DNA of 38,913 nt from positions 1 through 38,913 of IMG/VR virus record IMGVR_UViG_3300049207_000041; one strand, written 5' to 3'. Source of the DNA: a virus. How positions within the stretch are numbered: the first letter of the stretch is position 1; the number at the start of each line of letters is the position of its first letter. The notes under the pieces are model-generated. The model did no database searches. It was not told the DNA's origin and saw only the letters and a list, made by a program, of their open reading frames with translations. Positions 36,670 to 38,913 of the stretch are shown here, one piece after another. The translations under genes were made by a program, and so were the position numbers.

Positions 36670-37127
36670 GTGACGCACCGATTGAGCCGCAGGATTACAT
36701 CTACGGTGTGAAGGTCGTTCAGATCGAAGACCTTCGCGTGGCCCGAGGATTAACAAGGCGCCCGGCATCATCCTGCCGACACAGACAGCTGGTTTATGAC
36801 CAAGGAGAGCGGCGCGTCTGGTGCCAAGACTGTGAAGCCGAGGTAGAGGCTTTCGACGCCTTCGTTGGAATAGTAGAGGTTTTCAGCGTCGGCATGAGCA
36901 AGTTGAATACCCGGCGCCGTGAGATGGCAGAAGCTGAACAGTTCCAGATCCGCAGCCGCGCCGCAAAGGTGATGGACGAAGCCTGGCGCAGCACGAAGAT
37001 GGCGCCCCTCTGCCCTCACTGCATGACCGCCATCCTGCCAGAAGACGTCGCCGGCGGCGTAGCTAAAACCTCGAAGTCACTGGTTATAGCAGCCCGCAAG
37101 CGCAAGCAGACCAATCCAGCCTCCTAA
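36666..37127 (+). CDS. Zinc-ribbon-like early protein
   Basis: I chose GTG 36666 (AAGGAGG 8 bases upstream, GTGA overlap), giving 153 residues. A likely metal-binding site is CRHRQLVYDQGERRVWCQDC near residues 35-55; a second pair CPHC lies near residue 118 with a following TAILPEDV. Between them is a helical segment (NTRRREMAEAEQFQIRSRAA). Similar proteins are found in Pseudomonas phages without known function. Confidence 0.7.
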   Translation: MSDAPIEPQDYIYGVKVVQIEDLRVARGLTRRPASSCRHRQLVYDQGERRVWCQDCEAEVEAFDAFVGIVEVFSVGMSKLNTRRREMAEAEQFQIRSRAAKVMDEAWRSTKMAPLCPHCMTAILPEDVAGGVAKTSKSLVIAARKRKQTNPAS

Positions 37128-37143
37128 CCCCAATCCACCTACA

Positions 37144-37164
37144 GCCTGCCGGTGAACGGCGGGC
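37144..37164 (+). other. Leader hairpin before membrane protein gene
   Basis: GCCTGCCG-GTGAA-CGGCGGGC, an 8-bp stem with one T-G wobble, followed by GAGGA and ATG 37176. Confidence 0.5.
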
Positions 37165-37175
37165 GAGGAACTCCT

Positions 37176-37382
37176 ATGTCAGCGAAAAAGCTGTTTGAAG
37201 TCCTGATCAGCGCCCTGCTGTACCTGCTGATCACCCTGCTCTGGTTCGTCTACGCCGCACCACAGATGGTCGAGCACGGGTCCGACGCTGCCCTAATCAC
37301 CGCCGGCTTCGGCTCGATGGTCTGGCTAGCCGCCACCGCCTGCATCCTCATTTACATCATCCAGAAGGCGCGGCCCGCGTAA
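37176..37382 (+). CDS. Small two-helix membrane protein
   Basis: I chose ATG 37176 with GAGGA upstream, giving 68 residues. Two transmembrane helices: LISALLYLLITLLWFVYAAP (about 9-28) and AGFGSMVWLAATACILIYII (about 42-63), with short charged ends. It lies directly before the excisionase gene. Function unknown. Confidence 0.72.
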   Translation: MSAKKLFEVLISALLYLLITLLWFVYAAPQMVEHGSDAALITAGFGSMVWLAATACILIYIIQKARPA

Positions 37383-37390
37383 TCCTTTCA

Positions 37391-37405
37391 GCCGCCAGGC
37401 GCGGC
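37391..37405 (+). other. Leader hairpin before xis
   Basis: GCCGC-CAGGC-GCGGC, a perfect 5-bp stem with a 5-base loop, followed by CGGAG and ATG 37419. Confidence 0.5.
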
Positions 37406-37418
37406 ACGGAGCATCATC

Positions 37419-37631
37419 ATGAAAAGAGAGCTGATCAAGATCAGTGAGTTTCAACGTCGGCGGTGGGGCGAAAATGGTACGCCCCCGTGCCCCCAAGCGA
37501 TCCGCAATCACATCCGCAACGGCCAGCTACCAGGCGAGCAAATAGGAAAGCTTTGGTACATTGACTGGGTGGCGTTTTCAAAATCTGCCGGCAATGACCT
37601 GGTGGCGATGGTGCTGAAAGGAGCTGCATGA
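37419..37631 (+). CDS. xis: Excisionase
   Basis: This 70-residue protein starts at ATG 37419 with CGGAG upstream. It is a small basic winged-helix protein: LIKISEFQRRRWGENGTPPC, QAIRNHIRNGQLPGEQIGKL and WYIDWVAF, closely matching the lambda-type excisionase layout (the WYID segment is typical). It overlaps the integrase start (ATGA), so both are made together. It should bend attachment-site DNA and direct the integrase to excision. Confidence 0.87.
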   Translation: MKRELIKISEFQRRRWGENGTPPCPQAIRNHIRNGQLPGEQIGKLWYIDWVAFSKSAGNDLVAMVLKGAA

Positions 37632-38743
37632 TGGTCCCACGGCCGCGCAACAAGGCGAACAAGAATCTCCCGCAGAACCTGTACTTCGATTCGCGGCGTT
37701 CGAGCTATCGCTACCGGCGGCCCACCGACGGTAAGTGGTTCCAGTTCGGTACCGATCGCATCAAGGCAATCGACGCAGCGAAGCAGTTGAATCTGGAGTT
37801 CATGCGCGGCGCCGACCTAGTTGGTGCTGTGCTGGGCAACTCAACCGAGACCTTCGCGGGTTTCCTCGATACCTATGAGCGTGATGTTTTGCCGCCGCGG
37901 GAGCTCGCCAAGGGCACCCTGGGCCTGTACGCCGTCCACTTTCGGCGCTTTCGGAAACACTTCGAAGGCAAGGCGGTGGACCAAATCACGATCCGCATGA
38001 TCGCCGAAATGCTGGACGCGCTCACCCCGCGCACCGCCAACCAGTGTCGAGCTCTGCTGGTCGACATATTCAACCACGCGGCGGCCAAAGGCCTGTGCCC
38101 CGACAATCCAGCGGCAAGCACGATCAACCGGATCGAGAAGAAGCAGCGCAAGCGGCACACCATCGAGGGCCTGAAAGCCATCCGTGAGAAGTCACCGGCT
38201 TGGCTGCAAAACGCCATCGACTTGGCGTTGATCACGGCGCAGCGTCGTACCGACATCCTTAACATGAGATTCGATGGGGTTCGGGAGGGGTTTCTGTACG
38301 TGGTGCAGCAGAAGACGGCCAAGGCAAGTGACGCGGCATGGATACGGTTCAAAGTTACCGATGAGCTCCAGGCTGTGATCAGCCGGTGCCGGGATGATAT
38401 CGCCTCCCCTTACCTGGTCCATCGCCGCCCGGATCGCCTGAAACAGAAGCAGGCGCAGACGAAGGATCACTGGACACAGGTGGAAGAGCGTTATTTGACG
38501 CGGGCGTTCAAAGAGGCCCGGGAAGCGGCAGGTTGTTACAAAGGCTGGAAGGAAGAGGAAATGCCGGGCTTCCACGAAGTGCGAGCATTGTCGCTGCACC
38601 TGTATCAGAAAGCCGGAAAGGACGGGCAGAGAATCGCCGGCCATGCAAGCGAGAGCATGACCAGAAACTACCAGAAGGATCACGCAGATATCGTGTGGTC
38701 AGAGGCAATCCCCGACCTGAATATCAGCGAAATCACGGGTTAG
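37628..38743 (+). CDS. int: Phage integrase (tyrosine recombinase)
   Basis: This 371-residue protein starts at ATG 37628, coupled to xis by ATGA; ATG 37631 is an alternative. The N-terminal about 60 residues are a lambda-Int-like arm-binding domain (PQNLYFDSRRSSYRYRRPTD). The core-binding domain is at about 70-170. Catalytic residues: Arg206 (TAQRRTDILNMRF), Lys229 (VQQKTAKAS), His316 and Arg319 (GFHEVRALSLHL), His339 (IAGHASES) and Tyr348 (TRNYQKD), in good agreement with lambda Int. It integrates the phage at the tRNA-Pro 3' half located 90 bases downstream. It ends the early plus-strand operon. Confidence 0.95.
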   Translation: MMVPRPRNKANKNLPQNLYFDSRRSSYRYRRPTDGKWFQFGTDRIKAIDAAKQLNLEFMRGADLVGAVLGNSTETFAGFLDTYERDVLPPRELAKGTLGLYAVHFRRFRKHFEGKAVDQITIRMIAEMLDALTPRTANQCRALLVDIFNHAAAKGLCPDNPAASTINRIEKKQRKRHTIEGLKAIREKSPAWLQNAIDLALITAQRRTDILNMRFDGVREGFLYVVQQKTAKASDAAWIRFKVTDELQAVISRCRDDIASPYLVHRRPDRLKQKQAQTKDHWTQVEERYLTRAFKEAREAAGCYKGWKEEEMPGFHEVRALSLHLYQKAGKDGQRIAGHASESMTRNYQKDHADIVWSEAIPDLNISEITG

Positions 38744-38773
38744 TTTTGCGCGAGTTTTGCGCATGTTTTGCGC
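38743..38773. repeat. Three 11-bp-spaced direct repeats after int
   Basis: GTTTTGCGC occurs at 38743-38751, 38754-38762 and 38765-38773, exactly 11 bp apart. The first copy overlaps the int stop. Position between int and the att core and spacing of about one helix turn suggest arm-type sites for integrase or excisionase binding. Confidence 0.65.
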
Positions 38774-38781
38774 AGGCACAA

Positions 38782-38808
38782 AAAAGCCGATCTATCTGAT
38801 CGGCTTAA
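38782..38808. terminator. Terminator after int
   Basis: AAGCCGATC-TATCT-GATCGGCTT (38784-38792 with 38798-38806) is a perfect 9-bp stem with A-tract before and TT after, so it can act in both directions. It ends the int message before the att core. Confidence 0.75.
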
Positions 38809-38832
38809 CTGCCTGATTTTACTCAGTAAATA

Positions 38833-38880
38833 TGGTCGGGACGGAGTGATTCGAACACTCGACCCCTAGCACCCCATGCT
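38833..38880 (-). other. Attachment site: 3' half of a tRNA-Pro (GGG)
   Basis: On the minus strand the sequence contains an anticodon-loop-like ATGGGGT, then AGGGGTCGAG, a full T arm (GAGTG-TTCGAAT-CACTC) and CGTCCCGA-CCA. From memory this matches the 3' half of Pseudomonas tRNA-Pro with anticodon GGG with about two mismatches. The D arm and 5' acceptor strand are absent: the bases further right are A/T-rich and not tRNA. So it is the att core carried by the phage (attP or a prophage end) and not an intact tRNA gene. tRNA 3' halves are the usual attachment sites of this integrase class. Confidence 0.75.
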
Positions 38881-38913
38881 TGTGGCATAAGAACCATAAC
38901 TTATTGATTTAAA

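Noticed and set aside
38833-38913. Complete tRNA gene
   Set aside because: T arm, acceptor 3' strand and CCA are present, but no D arm or 5' acceptor strand; it is only a 3' half.

Overview
The window is most of the genome of a temperate lambda-like siphophage, either a prophage or a free phage, from a Pseudomonas-type host. GC-rich codon use, an HK97-type head module, a lambda-type tail module and a tRNA-Pro 3' half beside the integrase support this. Species-level assignment of the host is not possible from the sequence alone. The phage is not complete here: the tail-fibre gene runs off the left edge and no endolysin is visible.

Layout. The minus strand carries, read right to left from about 27.8 kb down to 1: cro, a Rha/KilA-C antirepressor, replication genes of O type (with an iteron origin inside the gene) and P type, small recombination and nuclease genes (a DUF1364/YbcO-like protein, a VRR-NUC nuclease and a second tyrosine recombinase), a zinc-finger protein, a protein in the late-regulator (Q) position, a probable moron, a holin with small lysis-region ORFs, HNH endonuclease, a possible cos region, small and large terminase, portal, protease, HK97-fold capsid, connectors, tail tube, the G/GT frameshift chaperone, a lipoprotein moron, tape measure, then M, L, K, I and J homologues, two related J-distal proteins and the tail fibre. 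Many genes overlap by ATGA, GTGA or TGATG. Similar stem-loops sit in several of the few gaps.

The switch lies at 27.8-28.8 kb. cI (S24 repressor) is on the plus strand, with three TAGCAnnGCTA operators between cro and cI and two more downstream of cI, over a rightward early promoter (the equivalent of lambda PL).

The plus-strand early operon (28.8-38.7 kb) carries small regulators and unknown genes, then a diversity-generating retroelement (DGR), then more small phage genes, an excisionase and an integrase, and ends at a terminator and an att-like tRNA-Pro 3' half. The DGR is the most notable system. It has two different C-type-lectin-like target proteins, each ending in a 101-bp variable repeat, then an Avd-type accessory protein, one 101-bp template repeat and a reverse transcriptase with an intact YVDD. 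In VR1 every internal difference from the template is at a template adenine (7 of 7). In VR2 11 of 14 are. The template overlaps the start of the reverse transcriptase, and both VRs share an 18-bp box at the same distance downstream. The DGR sits in the early/integration operon, far from the tail genes, so it is unclear what the diversified proteins bind and when.

A second recurrent theme is that most plus-strand early genes that do not overlap their predecessor have a small GC-rich hairpin just upstream of the Shine-Dalgarno sequence.
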